DNA from: Acidimicrobiaceae bacterium | GTDB taxonomy: Bacteria > Actinomycetota > Acidimicrobiia > Acidimicrobiales > RAAP-2 | Reading direction: 5' to 3' | Assembly: GCA_003157945.1 (NCBI GenBank) | Contig: PMFY01000483.1 | Coordinates: forward strand, 1-14,896 | DNA length: 14,896 nt | Part shown: piece by piece, positions 6,239 through 12,281 of the stretch | Layout: each line of letters opens with the position of its first letter | Numbering within the stretch: the first letter of the stretch is position 1 | Notes under the pieces: model-generated | What the model was told of the DNA's origin: nothing | Database searches by the model: none | Seen by the model: only the letters and a program-made list of their open reading frames with translations | Position numbers and translations under genes: made by a program

Positions 6239-7683
6239 TGGCCGACGACCGCGGGCCCACCTCGGCGCCGCCGTTCACCCTGCGCCGCTCGGTCACGACC
6301 GCCACCGCCACCGCCACCTCGGCGGGGCTGGCCTTCGCGGCCATCGACTACCTCGGCGTCGTCTCGATCCTGGCCTACGCTCCCGGGGCGACCGCGGCCG
6401 TGGCCATCCTCGTCGGTGGCCTGATGGTGGTGCTGGTGGCCGGCATCTTCGCCGAGCTGAACGGCCTCTACCCGTCGGCGGCCGGGATCCGGCTGTACCT
6501 CGGTCGGGCCGTCGGCCACCGCACCGCGCTGTCGGTCACCTTCACCTACATGACCACGGTCGTCCTGGTGATCGCCGCCGACGCCTTCCTGATCGGCGCG
6601 GCGATCCGCCACGTGCTCCACGAGCCGGCCGCCCTCGCCTACCTGTGGATCGCCGTGCTGCTCGGACTGGCCCTGGCCGCCAACCTGCGCGGCGTGCGGA
6701 TGGCCGGCTGGGTGCAGACGCTGGTGACGTACACGGTCCTGAGCGGGACGGCCGTGCTGTCCGTCGTGGCGATCTTCCACCGCGGCCACGCGTTCCACGA
6801 ACCCTTCGCCCTCTTCGGCAACGGGGCGTTCTCGGGGGTCCAGGCCGTCGCCTTCGCCCTCTTCCTCTATGCCGCCTTCGAGTGGGTCACGACCACGGCG
6901 GAGGAGGCCCGGACGCCCCGCGTCATCACCCGGGCGCTGTTCATCGCCCCGCTGCTGATCTGGGTCGTGGCGACGCTCTTCGTCCTGGCGCTGACGCACC
7001 TGGTCCCCTTCGCCGTGCTGCACCACAGCGCCTACCCGCAGCTGCTGATGGGCAAGGCCGCGCTCGGCACCATCGGTGAGCTGTGGATGCTCGCCCTGAC
7101 GGTGCTGACGGCGCTCAACACCTTCAACGGCGGCTTCCTGGTGGCGTCGCGCTTCATCTACGCGGCCGCCCGGGAGAACACGCTGCCGCGGCAGTTCGCC
7201 AAGCTGAACCTCAACGCCGTGCCGTGGCTGGCCGTCTGCGTCCTGGCCGGGGTGTCGGCCATCGTGGCGGCGCTGGTCTTCGCCACCGGCCAATGGCTGC
7301 TGCTGGTCGCCGTGGGGGCCGCCATCGAGGCGGCCATCTACGCGCTCGGGTCGGTCTGTCTCCTGGTGCTGCGCCGGCGCGAGTCCCGCGAGCGCCCGTT
7401 CCGGCTCATCGCCGGCCGCCCGCTGGCCTCGTTCGGCGCGGTGCTGTTCACCGTGATGTTCCTGGCCACGGGCCTGTCCGACCCGAAGCATCCGAGCCAC
7501 CTGTCCGTGGTGCCGCTGGCGGTGATCCTGGTGCTCGGCGCCCTGTCCGTCGGCTACGTGCTCCTGTACGTGCCGAAGCTCCAGGCGGCGGCCGCGGTGC
7601 GGGCGGCGGCCAACCGGCCGAAACGGCGGCCGCCACGCCCGACGGCGACGTCCGGCGACGGTGCGCCGGTGACCGGGGCCTGA
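6238..7683 (+). CDS. APC-superfamily amino acid/amine permease
   Basis: A 481-residue integral membrane protein with about 12 hydrophobic segments, the standard size of APC transporters. Seen: a first helix segment AFAAIDYLGVVSILAYAPG (32-50), then FAELNGLYPSAAGIRLYLGRAVG (71-93), the counterpart of the 'aEL...P.aGg.Y.y.....G' signature of the family, an amphipathic loop with FEWVTTTAEEARTPR after helix 6, and NGGFLVASRFIYAAARENTLPRQFAKLN, typical of the loop after helix 8. It should import or exchange an amino acid or amine across the cytoplasmic membrane, most simply the aminotransferase substrate. Start is ATG at 6238, overlapping the minicistron stop; no other Met lies earlier in the open frame and no Shine-Dalgarno is seen. 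The first helix lacks the usual G(S/A)IIGxGI motif, so substrate contacts differ from textbook members. The basic Arg/Pro/Thr C-terminal tail is cytoplasmic. Confidence 0.9.
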   Translation: MADDRGPTSAPPFTLRRSVTTATATATSAGLAFAAIDYLGVVSILAYAPGATAAVAILVGGLMVVLVAGIFAELNGLYPSAAGIRLYLGRAVGHRTALSVTFTYMTTVVLVIAADAFLIGAAIRHVLHEPAALAYLWIAVLLGLALAANLRGVRMAGWVQTLVTYTVLSGTAVLSVVAIFHRGHAFHEPFALFGNGAFSGVQAVAFALFLYAAFEWVTTTAEEARTPRVITRALFIAPLLIWVVATLFVLALTHLVPFAVLHHSAYPQLLMGKAALGTIGELWMLALTVLTALNTFNGGFLVASRFIYAAARENTLPRQFAKLNLNAVPWLAVCVLAGVSAIVAALVFATGQWLLLVAVGAAIEAAIYALGSVCLLVLRRRESRERPFRLIAGRPLASFGAVLFTVMFLATGLSDPKHPSHLSVVPLAVILVLGALSVGYVLLYVPKLQAAAAVRAAANRPKRRPPRPTATSGDGAPVTGA

Positions 7684-7696
7684 TGGCTGGTCCCGA

Positions 7697-7723
7697 ACCC
7701 CCCGCGGCCCGTCGCCCGGGGGT
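7697..7723 (+). terminator. Weak inverted repeat between permease and cupin genes
   Basis: ACCCCC (7697-7702) can pair with GGGGGT (7718-7723) across a 15-base GC-rich loop, just upstream of the cupin -10 element. No T-run follows. It could partly separate the cupin transcript from the operon, but support is slight. Confidence 0.2.
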
Positions 7724-7727
7724 CCGG

Positions 7728-7733
7728 TAGCCT
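7728..7733 (+). promoter_or_regulatory. Leaderless-type -10 element (TAGCCT) of the cupin gene
   Basis: TAGCCT fits TAnnnT and lies exactly 6 bases before the ATG at 7740, so transcription would begin at or next to the start codon. No Shine-Dalgarno is present, which agrees with a leaderless message. No clear -35. Confidence 0.55.
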
Positions 7734-7739
7734 GCCGCC

Positions 7740-8255
7740 ATGGTCGCCGAACCGTCGGGGGTGAAGGTCCCCGGGCTCGAGCCGGTGTTCCGGCACCTCG
7801 ACGATCCGGACGTGCCGTGGCAGCAGGTGCGCGCCGTGCGCCGGGCCGACGGAACCATGGCCTCCGTGTGGGAGAAGTGGCTGGCCTTCTCGGCGGAGCC
7901 CCTCTACCTCTCGCTCTACGCCCGGTGGGACCCCGGGGTCATCCAGCGCCGGCACGGGCACCTCAGCCCGCACGTGCTGATGGTCCTGGAGGGCGAGATC
8001 CTCTGTGGCGACCGTCCCTGCCCCGCAGGTACCCACGTCGAGCTCCCGCTGGGCGCCGCCTTCGGTCCGTTCGTGGCCGGCCCCGAGGGCGCGGTGCTGT
8101 TCGAGGTGATGATGGGCGACCCGAGGGGGTGGGGCGACGACCCCGCCTCCTTCGACGCCGCGCTCGCTGCGCACGGGGCGGAGGCGCTGCCCGATCCGCC
8201 CATCGATCTCCCCGCGTGGCTCCAGGACCAGCGCGACCGCTGGATCACCGACTGA
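7740..8255 (+). CDS. Cupin-domain protein
   Basis: A 171-residue soluble protein with one cupin barrel. Seen: motif 1 with RRHGHLSPHVLMVLEGE (70-86), giving His72, His74, His78 and Glu84 as metal-ligand candidates, then PAGTHVELPLG (95-105) for motif 2, with His99. Cupins of this kind act as dioxygenases, isomerases or small-molecule sensors; nothing picks one here. The start ATG at 7740 has no ribosome site but a TAGCCT -10 element 6 bases upstream, suggesting leaderless expression separate from, or in addition to, the operon 56 bases upstream. It ends only 4 bases from the stop of the convergent propeller gene. Context allows a role in the same catabolic unit, for instance oxidising the carbonyl product or sensing the substrate, but that is inference. 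Confidence 0.85.
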   Translation: MVAEPSGVKVPGLEPVFRHLDDPDVPWQQVRAVRRADGTMASVWEKWLAFSAEPLYLSLYARWDPGVIQRRHGHLSPHVLMVLEGEILCGDRPCPAGTHVELPLGAAFGPFVAGPEGAVLFEVMMGDPRGWGDDPASFDAALAAHGAEALPDPPIDLPAWLQDQRDRWITD

Positions 8256-8263
8256 CCGGTCAG
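8252..8263. repeat. 12-bp perfect palindrome covering both convergent stop codons
   Basis: CTGACCGGTCAG is its own reverse complement. It contains the TGA of the cupin gene (8253-8255) and the TGA of the propeller gene on the minus strand (8260-8262), with only CCGG between them. Symmetry is certain. It has no loop, so it is not an obvious RNA hairpin; it may be a protein site or an accident of adjoining stops. Confidence 0.5.
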
Positions 8264-10896
8264 GTGCCGGTGCCCACGAGCGTCACCGTGATCGCCCCGC
8301 CGCCGTTCGACTTGAAGACGTAGGTGTCCGACGCCGGACCGCGTGCGGTGGGTCGGAAGGTGACGGTCTGGTGGACGAACGTACCCGGGTTGATCGTGAG
8401 CCCCTCAGGCATCGGGACGGCCGCCGCGAAGGCGCCACTCGGTGCGAGGGCGCGGGTGATGATGAGGGCCACGGTGCCGCTGTTGCCGACGTCGAACGAG
8501 ACGTCCGCCGAGGAGCCGACCGGCACCTGCCCGGCGTCGACCGTGGTGGCGCTGACCGCCAGGCGTGGGTAGCCGGTCACCGCGGTGCCCGTGATCGGCA
8601 GGGTTACCGAACCGTGGTCGGTCGCGACCGAGAGGGCCGAGGGGTAGGTCCCGGCGACCGACGGGTCGAAGCTGACGGAGAGCGCGACCGTCTGGTGGGG
8701 GGCCAGGACGGTGCCGGGCCGGGGGGCACCGTCCAGCGAGTACGGGGCGCCGCCCAGGGTGACCCCGGTGACCGTCTCGGGCCGACTCCACGAGTTGGAC
8801 ACCGTCGCGGTCAGCGTCAGGCCCCCGGCCCCCGTCAGGACCGTGCCGAAGGCCAGGGGCTGGGCCGACCTCAGCAGTCCGGGCGCACTGCCGTACCCGG
8901 CGAGCGGGACCGAGTCGGTCCCCGCGCTCGTCGTGAGTGTCAGGTCGGCGATGACTGGTCCGGGCCCGGTCGGGGTGAAGGTGATCCGGAGCGGGACGTG
9001 CCCGCCGGCGGCCACGCGGGTTCCCAGAGGCGGTTGGGTCACGGTGAACACGCCCCCGGGCACGGTCTCGGTCCCTGACGCGGGTATCGAGGTCGGTCCG
9101 GCGGTGGCCCCGGCCGGGACGGTCGTGGAGGTCGCGGGCCCGCCGGTCGGGTCCGGACTCGTCGAGGCCTGGTAGCCGCTCACGTCGGCCTGACCGGTCA
9201 GCGTCGTGGCCTGGGTCGCAGTGGCGTCCACGGTGACGGTGCGGCTCGAGCCCACGGCCACCGAGCCGAAGTCGACGGGCGCCGCCGACACCGCGGGGGC
9301 CGATGACGAGCCGAAGGCGAGGAACCGGCCGTTCCGGGTGCCGACGAAGATGCGGCCGTTCCAGGCGGTGGGCACCGAGAACTTGGAGGCGGTGCCGATC
9401 GGTCCCGACCACAGCAGGGGGAGCACGCCGCCCGACGGGATCGCCCCGTAGGCGCGCAGTTGCGCCCTGGTCCCACTAGGGCCGCTGCTGTAGACGACCC
9501 AGACCACGGCGCTGCCGGCCGTGGTCCCGTTGCTGGTGACCAGCGGGGAGCCCGACGTGTACCCGAACGAGCCGGAGCTGGTGCCCGCCGACGTGAGCTG
9601 GGGGAGGCCCTGCCCGTTCACTCCGTAGGAGAGGGCGCGCAGGTAACCGCCGCCACCGCTCTCGAGGACGTAGACCCAGCCGCCCTGGCCGCCGTAGACG
9701 GCGGGGTGGCCCCACACCCCCTGGTAGGGCCCGATCTCCTGCAGCACGGCGTCACCCCCGCCGGCCCCCTGTTGGAAGCCGCCCATGTCGGACGCGTCGA
9801 CCAGGAAGAGCCTGCCGTCCTTCCCCACCTGCACCAGGAGCTGGGGATGGGCGGTGGTGCCGAAGTAGGACGTGGGCAGGGCGACGGGGCCGCCCGAGCC
9901 GAAGTCCTGGTCGTTGGCGTCGAGGGTGGACGCGTCGCTGGGCGCGAAGAACTGGGTCGGGGTCAGCGCACCGGAGGAACCCACCGTCAGGCCGACGAGG
10001 GACTCCGAAAGCGTCGCCGGTGGGTCGTCCGACGCGGCGGGCTGGGGGGACACGCCGTTGCCGGTGGCCAGGACGATGTTGTTCGGACCGAGGGAGACGA
10101 GGCCGCCGCCGCTCTGCCAGATGCCGGCTTCCGAGTTCTGGTCGGTGCCGATGCCCGACTCGTCGCTCCACATGGTGGTGATGGCGTGGGAGCCGGTGCC
10201 GACCCCGACCACGACGCCCCGGTAGGGGGGGATGTCGCAGTCGGAGGCGAACGCCGCGTACACGGTGCCGTTGAGGAGGAGCAGCCCGGGACGCTGTTGC
10301 GAGTACTCGTCGTTGAACGGCACGGAGGGCGTGTTGACCGGAGTGCCCGTGATCTGCACCGGGAACCCGGGTGCCTCGGCGCCCGTGGCGGCGTAGACCG
10401 CTTGCAGGTACCAGTGGGCACCCGACAGGCCCTTGCCGGTCTCGATCCGGGTGGTGAGGTACACGATACCGGTGGCGGGATCCTCGACCGGCGTGGAGGT
10501 CGAGCCGATGTCCGGCGTGAGGTCCGAGCAGCCGATCGTCTTGGCCAGGAACGGCTGGCCGAAGGACCGCTGCCAGACGATGGCGCCGGTGGTGGCGTTG
10601 ACGCCGTAGGCCATGGCCTTCTCGGTGGTCACGATCGCGGTGCCCGCCACCACGAGCGGCTGGGCGTAGATGGCCCCGGACAGCCGGGTCGAGAAGATCT
10701 TGCCGAACGACCCCGATTGGATCGCGGTGGGACTGAGCGCCGGTTCCGACGCGTCCCAATTCGTCCGGAGGTTGGAGTAGGCGGCCGTGGTCACGTCCGC
10801 CGGCCCGCTGGCCAGTGCGTAGACGATCGGCACGGTGGCCCCCGCCAGGACGACGAGGCCCGCAACGCCCACAGCAATCAGTCGTCGACCCCGCAC
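8260..10896 (-). CDS. Exported/membrane-anchored beta-propeller protein with three Ig/ASH-like domains
   Basis: A 878-residue protein. Residues 6-29 are one hydrophobic segment after RGRR, a signal peptide or N-terminal anchor. Residues 37-532 look like a PQQ-enzyme-type propeller: repeated AYGVNATTGAIVWQRSFGQP, VYAATGAEAPG, GKDGRLFLVDASDMGG and NGRIFVGTRNGRFLAFG blades. Cys123 and Cys220 could form a disulfide. Three Ig-like 'choice-of-anchor D'/ASH-like domains follow (about 535-668, 675-772, 777-878), each opening with a (V/L)(D/A)FG-V-VG or similar strand; the first has a Thr/Pro-rich insert. No sortase or C-terminal anchor motif is visible. Start: GTG at 10896 has GGGGGG 6 bases upstream. 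ATG at 10920 is in frame but lies only 3 bases after the -10 element and has no ribosome site. Likely a cell-surface or matrix protein; no catalytic role is supported and PQQ binding is not shown. Confidence 0.85.
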   Translation of the reverse strand: MRGRRLIAVGVAGLVVLAGATVPIVYALASGPADVTTAAYSNLRTNWDASEPALSPTAIQSGSFGKIFSTRLSGAIYAQPLVVAGTAIVTTEKAMAYGVNATTGAIVWQRSFGQPFLAKTIGCSDLTPDIGSTSTPVEDPATGIVYLTTRIETGKGLSGAHWYLQAVYAATGAEAPGFPVQITGTPVNTPSVPFNDEYSQQRPGLLLLNGTVYAAFASDCDIPPYRGVVVGVGTGSHAITTMWSDESGIGTDQNSEAGIWQSGGGLVSLGPNNIVLATGNGVSPQPAASDDPPATLSESLVGLTVGSSGALTPTQFFAPSDASTLDANDQDFGSGGPVALPTSYFGTTAHPQLLVQVGKDGRLFLVDASDMGGFQQGAGGGDAVLQEIGPYQGVWGHPAVYGGQGGWVYVLESGGGGYLRALSYGVNGQGLPQLTSAGTSSGSFGYTSGSPLVTSNGTTAGSAVVWVVYSSGPSGTRAQLRAYGAIPSGGVLPLLWSGPIGTASKFSVPTAWNGRIFVGTRNGRFLAFGSSSAPAVSAAPVDFGSVAVGSSRTVTVDATATQATTLTGQADVSGYQASTSPDPTGGPATSTTVPAGATAGPTSIPASGTETVPGGVFTVTQPPLGTRVAAGGHVPLRITFTPTGPGPVIADLTLTTSAGTDSVPLAGYGSAPGLLRSAQPLAFGTVLTGAGGLTLTATVSNSWSRPETVTGVTLGGAPYSLDGAPRPGTVLAPHQTVALSVSFDPSVAGTYPSALSVATDHGSVTLPITGTAVTGYPRLAVSATTVDAGQVPVGSSADVSFDVGNSGTVALIITRALAPSGAFAAAVPMPEGLTINPGTFVHQTVTFRPTARGPASDTYVFKSNGGGAITVTLVGTGT

Positions 10897-10923
10897 ACCA
10901 TGCCCCCCTGTCGTCCCCATCCG

Positions 10924-10953
10924 AGGTTAACAAGGCCGTCGGCGCGGGAGCAA
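10924..10953 (-). promoter_or_regulatory. Promoter of the propeller gene: -35 TTGCTC, 18-bp spacer, -10 TAACCT
   Basis: On the minus strand TTGCTC (10953-10948) and TAACCT (10929-10924) are 18 bases apart, the best housekeeping-type promoter in the window. Transcription would start close to 10918, too near the ATG at 10920, which is why GTG 10896 is preferred. Confidence 0.55.
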
Positions 10954-11019
10954 CGGGGGGCGACGCGTGTCGGGCCGGCGTGACGGGGAGTCCGGGCGGA
11001 CCCCGACGGGTGCGGGGGC

Positions 11020-11025
11020 TAGCGT
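11020..11025 (+). promoter_or_regulatory. Leaderless-type -10 element (TAGCGT) of the ABM-like gene
   Basis: TAGCGT lies 8 bases before the GTG at 11034. No Shine-Dalgarno sits in between, so the message is probably leaderless or nearly so. No clear -35. Confidence 0.45.
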
Positions 11026-11033
11026 CGGATCCG

Positions 11034-11321
11034 GTGATCGAGATCCTGCGGTTCCGGCTCCGGAGCGAAGCCGACGTCGAGGCGTTCCTCGCGGCGGACA
11101 AGGTCCTGCAGACGGAGTTCGCCTACCGGCAGCCCGGCCTCCTGCGCCGCACGACGGCGAGGGGTGAAGGATCGGACTGGGTCGTCCTGACCCTGTGGGA
11201 CTCGGCGCCCTCGGCCGATGCCACCGATCCCCTCCGGGCCGACCACGCCGCCTGCCGGAGCTTCCGGTCTTTCATCGACATCGAGACCGTGCACTCGGAA
11301 CGGCTCGTCGAGCTGGACTGA
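11034..11321 (+). CDS. Small ABM/EthD-like dimeric alpha-beta barrel protein
   Basis: A 95-residue protein with beta-alpha-beta-beta-alpha-beta layout: IEILRFRLRS, a helix SEADVEAFLAADKVLQTEF, PGLLRRTTAR, a strand SDWVVLTLWDS, a helix region and a closing DIETVHSERLVEL. This is the plan of antibiotic-biosynthesis-monooxygenase-like ferredoxin-fold proteins, which dimerise and may act on small aromatic or heme-like substrates or have no enzyme role. Ligand unknown. Start: GTG at 11034 begins the first strand directly and follows a TAGCGT -10 element; the frame is open far upstream but that part would overlap the divergent propeller gene's promoter and start and is rejected. It ends 5 bases from the stop of the convergent VOC gene. 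Confidence 0.72.
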   Translation: MIEILRFRLRSEADVEAFLAADKVLQTEFAYRQPGLLRRTTARGEGSDWVVLTLWDSAPSADATDPLRADHAACRSFRSFIDIETVHSERLVELD

Positions 11322-11326
11322 CGGCA

Positions 11327-11680
11327 CTACTGCTGCACCAGTCCCACCGGGTTGCCCTCCGGGTCGGTGATGAACGCCACCGTCGGTCCGTCGGGGAGGT
11401 CGACCGGCTCGACCGTGACCGCGGCGCCCAGCTCCCGGGCCAGCGTCAGTGAGGCGGCGAGGTCGCGCACCTGGACGTAGAGGACGACCGCACCGGTGTC
11501 TCCGGATCGGATGTGTCCCGCCGGACCGGGCTCAGGGCCACCGAGTCCCGCCCCCACCTGCATCAGCGCCCCGTCCGAGATGTCCCAGTTGAACAATTGG
11601 CGGTAGAAGGCGGCCTGCGCGGGCGCGTCGCGGGCCACGATCTCCCAGTGGACGATCGGTCTCGCCCAGTCGGCACCCAT
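11327..11680 (-). CDS. VOC-family (glyoxalase/bleomycin-resistance fold) protein
   Basis: A 117-residue protein with two beta-alpha-beta-beta-beta modules. Seen: PIVHWEIVARDAPAQAAFYRQLFNWDI (8-34), the typical opening of the first module, GAVVLYVQVRDLAASLTLARELGA (63-86) opening the second, and FITDPEGNPVGLVQ (103-116), the typical close. His11 and Glu91 are in positions where metal ligands occur in some relatives, but the set is not complete enough to claim an activity. Members include glyoxalases, extradiol dioxygenases and drug-binding proteins. The ATG at 11680 has GGAGG 6 bases upstream, the strongest ribosome site here, and starts the first strand; the long upstream open frame is an antisense shadow of the next gene. 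Divergent from the cyclic-nucleotide-fold gene by 148 bases. Confidence 0.88.
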   Translation of the reverse strand: MGADWARPIVHWEIVARDAPAQAAFYRQLFNWDISDGALMQVGAGLGGPEPGPAGHIRSGDTGAVVLYVQVRDLAASLTLARELGAAVTVEPVDLPDGPTVAFITDPEGNPVGLVQQ

Positions 11681-11780
11681 CTGTCGCCTCCGTGGATCGT
11701 CCCCTCCGGCGGCTGCGTTCCCGCCGACCGACCCGGCCCGCCGACCGGACCGAGGTCGGCCACCGCCCGTGTCTGCCCAG

Positions 11781-11786
11781 AGCGTA
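11781..11786 (-). promoter_or_regulatory. Candidate -10 element (TACGCT) for the VOC gene
   Basis: TACGCT on the minus strand fits TAnnnT and would give a leader of about 95 bases before the ATG at 11680. No -35 is recognisable, so support is weak. Confidence 0.25.
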
Positions 11787-11816
11787 GGGGATGGACCCCG
11801 GTCACCGTCGTCCGGA

Positions 11817-11822
11817 TAACTT
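11817..11822 (+). promoter_or_regulatory. Leaderless-type -10 element (TAACTT) of the cyclic-nucleotide-fold gene
   Basis: TAACTT lies exactly 6 bases before the ATG at 11829, with CTCCCC between, so no ribosome site is possible and transcription should start at the ATG. Spacing equals that at the cupin gene. Confidence 0.55.
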
Positions 11823-11828
11823 CTCCCC

Positions 11829-12251
11829 ATGCCACCGGATCCGACGCCTCCCGGAATCTCGGACATGTGGCTGTTCTCCAACTGCTCGAAGGGGGAGCTG
11901 GGGGCCATCCGGTCCTCGGCCACCCGCGCCTCACTCGCCGCCGGCCAGCTGGTCATCAAGGAGGACGAGCCGGGCACGTACTTCTTCGTGATCGTCAGCG
12001 GTACGGCCGAGGTGCGGCGCAAGGGGCACCGGGTCGCCCGCCTCGGACCGGGCGACTACTTCGGCGAATTGTCGCTCCTCGACCGGAGGCCCCATGCGGC
12101 CTCGGTGGTCTGCACGTCCGACATGGAGCTCCTGGTCGTGTCGCGCCGCGACTTCGACCGGGTGCTGCTGTCCGTGCCGACCATCGCCCGCAAGATCATG
12201 CGGTCCATGGCGGTGCGGCTCCAGGAGACCGACGCCCGCTCGTTCGGCTGA
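11829..12251 (+). CDS. Stand-alone cyclic-nucleotide-binding-fold protein
   Basis: A 140-residue protein made almost only of a CAP_ED/cNMP-binding domain. Seen: an N-terminal LFSNCSKGELGAI helix (15-27), GQLVIKEDEPGTYFFVIVSGTAEV (39-62), the phosphate-binding cassette GDYFGELSLLDRRPHAASV (75-93), then a C-terminal helix FDRVLLSVPTIARKIMRSMAVRL. No DNA-binding HTH follows, so it is not a CRP-type regulator by itself; it may act through partner proteins. The cassette keeps Gly79-Glu80, which bind the ribose 2'-OH in PKA/CAP, but the Arg that contacts the phosphate (FGELALIYGTPRAATV in PKA) is His89. Cyclic-nucleotide binding may be weak, altered or absent. The start ATG at 11829 follows a TAACTT element by 6 bases and lacks a ribosome site. 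Divergent from the VOC gene and convergent with the dehydrogenase gene. Confidence 0.88.
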   Translation: MPPDPTPPGISDMWLFSNCSKGELGAIRSSATRASLAAGQLVIKEDEPGTYFFVIVSGTAEVRRKGHRVARLGPGDYFGELSLLDRRPHAASVVCTSDMELLVVSRRDFDRVLLSVPTIARKIMRSMAVRLQETDARSFG

Positions 12252-12267
12252 CGGACCGGGCGGTCCG
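12252..12267. terminator. Candidate bidirectional hairpin between convergent genes
   Basis: CGGACC and GGTCCG form a perfect 6-bp stem around a GGGC loop, placed directly after the stop of the cyclic-nucleotide-fold gene and 14 bases before the end of the dehydrogenase gene. No T-run on either side. Position is what supports it. Confidence 0.4.
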
Positions 12268-12281
12268 CGTCGACCGGACGA

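Noticed and set aside
6205..7500. Open frame of 431 codons on the minus strand opposite the permease
   Set aside because: Composition is mostly Gly, Arg, Gln, Asp and His, the expected shadow of a membrane protein in GC-rich DNA.
8260..10896. PQQ-dependent alcohol dehydrogenase
   Set aside because: The blades resemble the PQQ-type propeller, but I see no vicinal Cys pair, catalytic Asp/Glu set or cytochrome motif, and Ig-like domains follow.
9460..10983. Open frame of 507 codons on the plus strand opposite the propeller gene
   Set aside because: Low-complexity Gly/Arg/Val composition, no ribosome site, and the opposite strand encodes clear propeller blades.
11829..12251. CRP/FNR-type transcription factor
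   Set aside because: The cNMP-binding fold is clear, but the protein ends after the C-helix and no helix-turn-helix follows before the stop.
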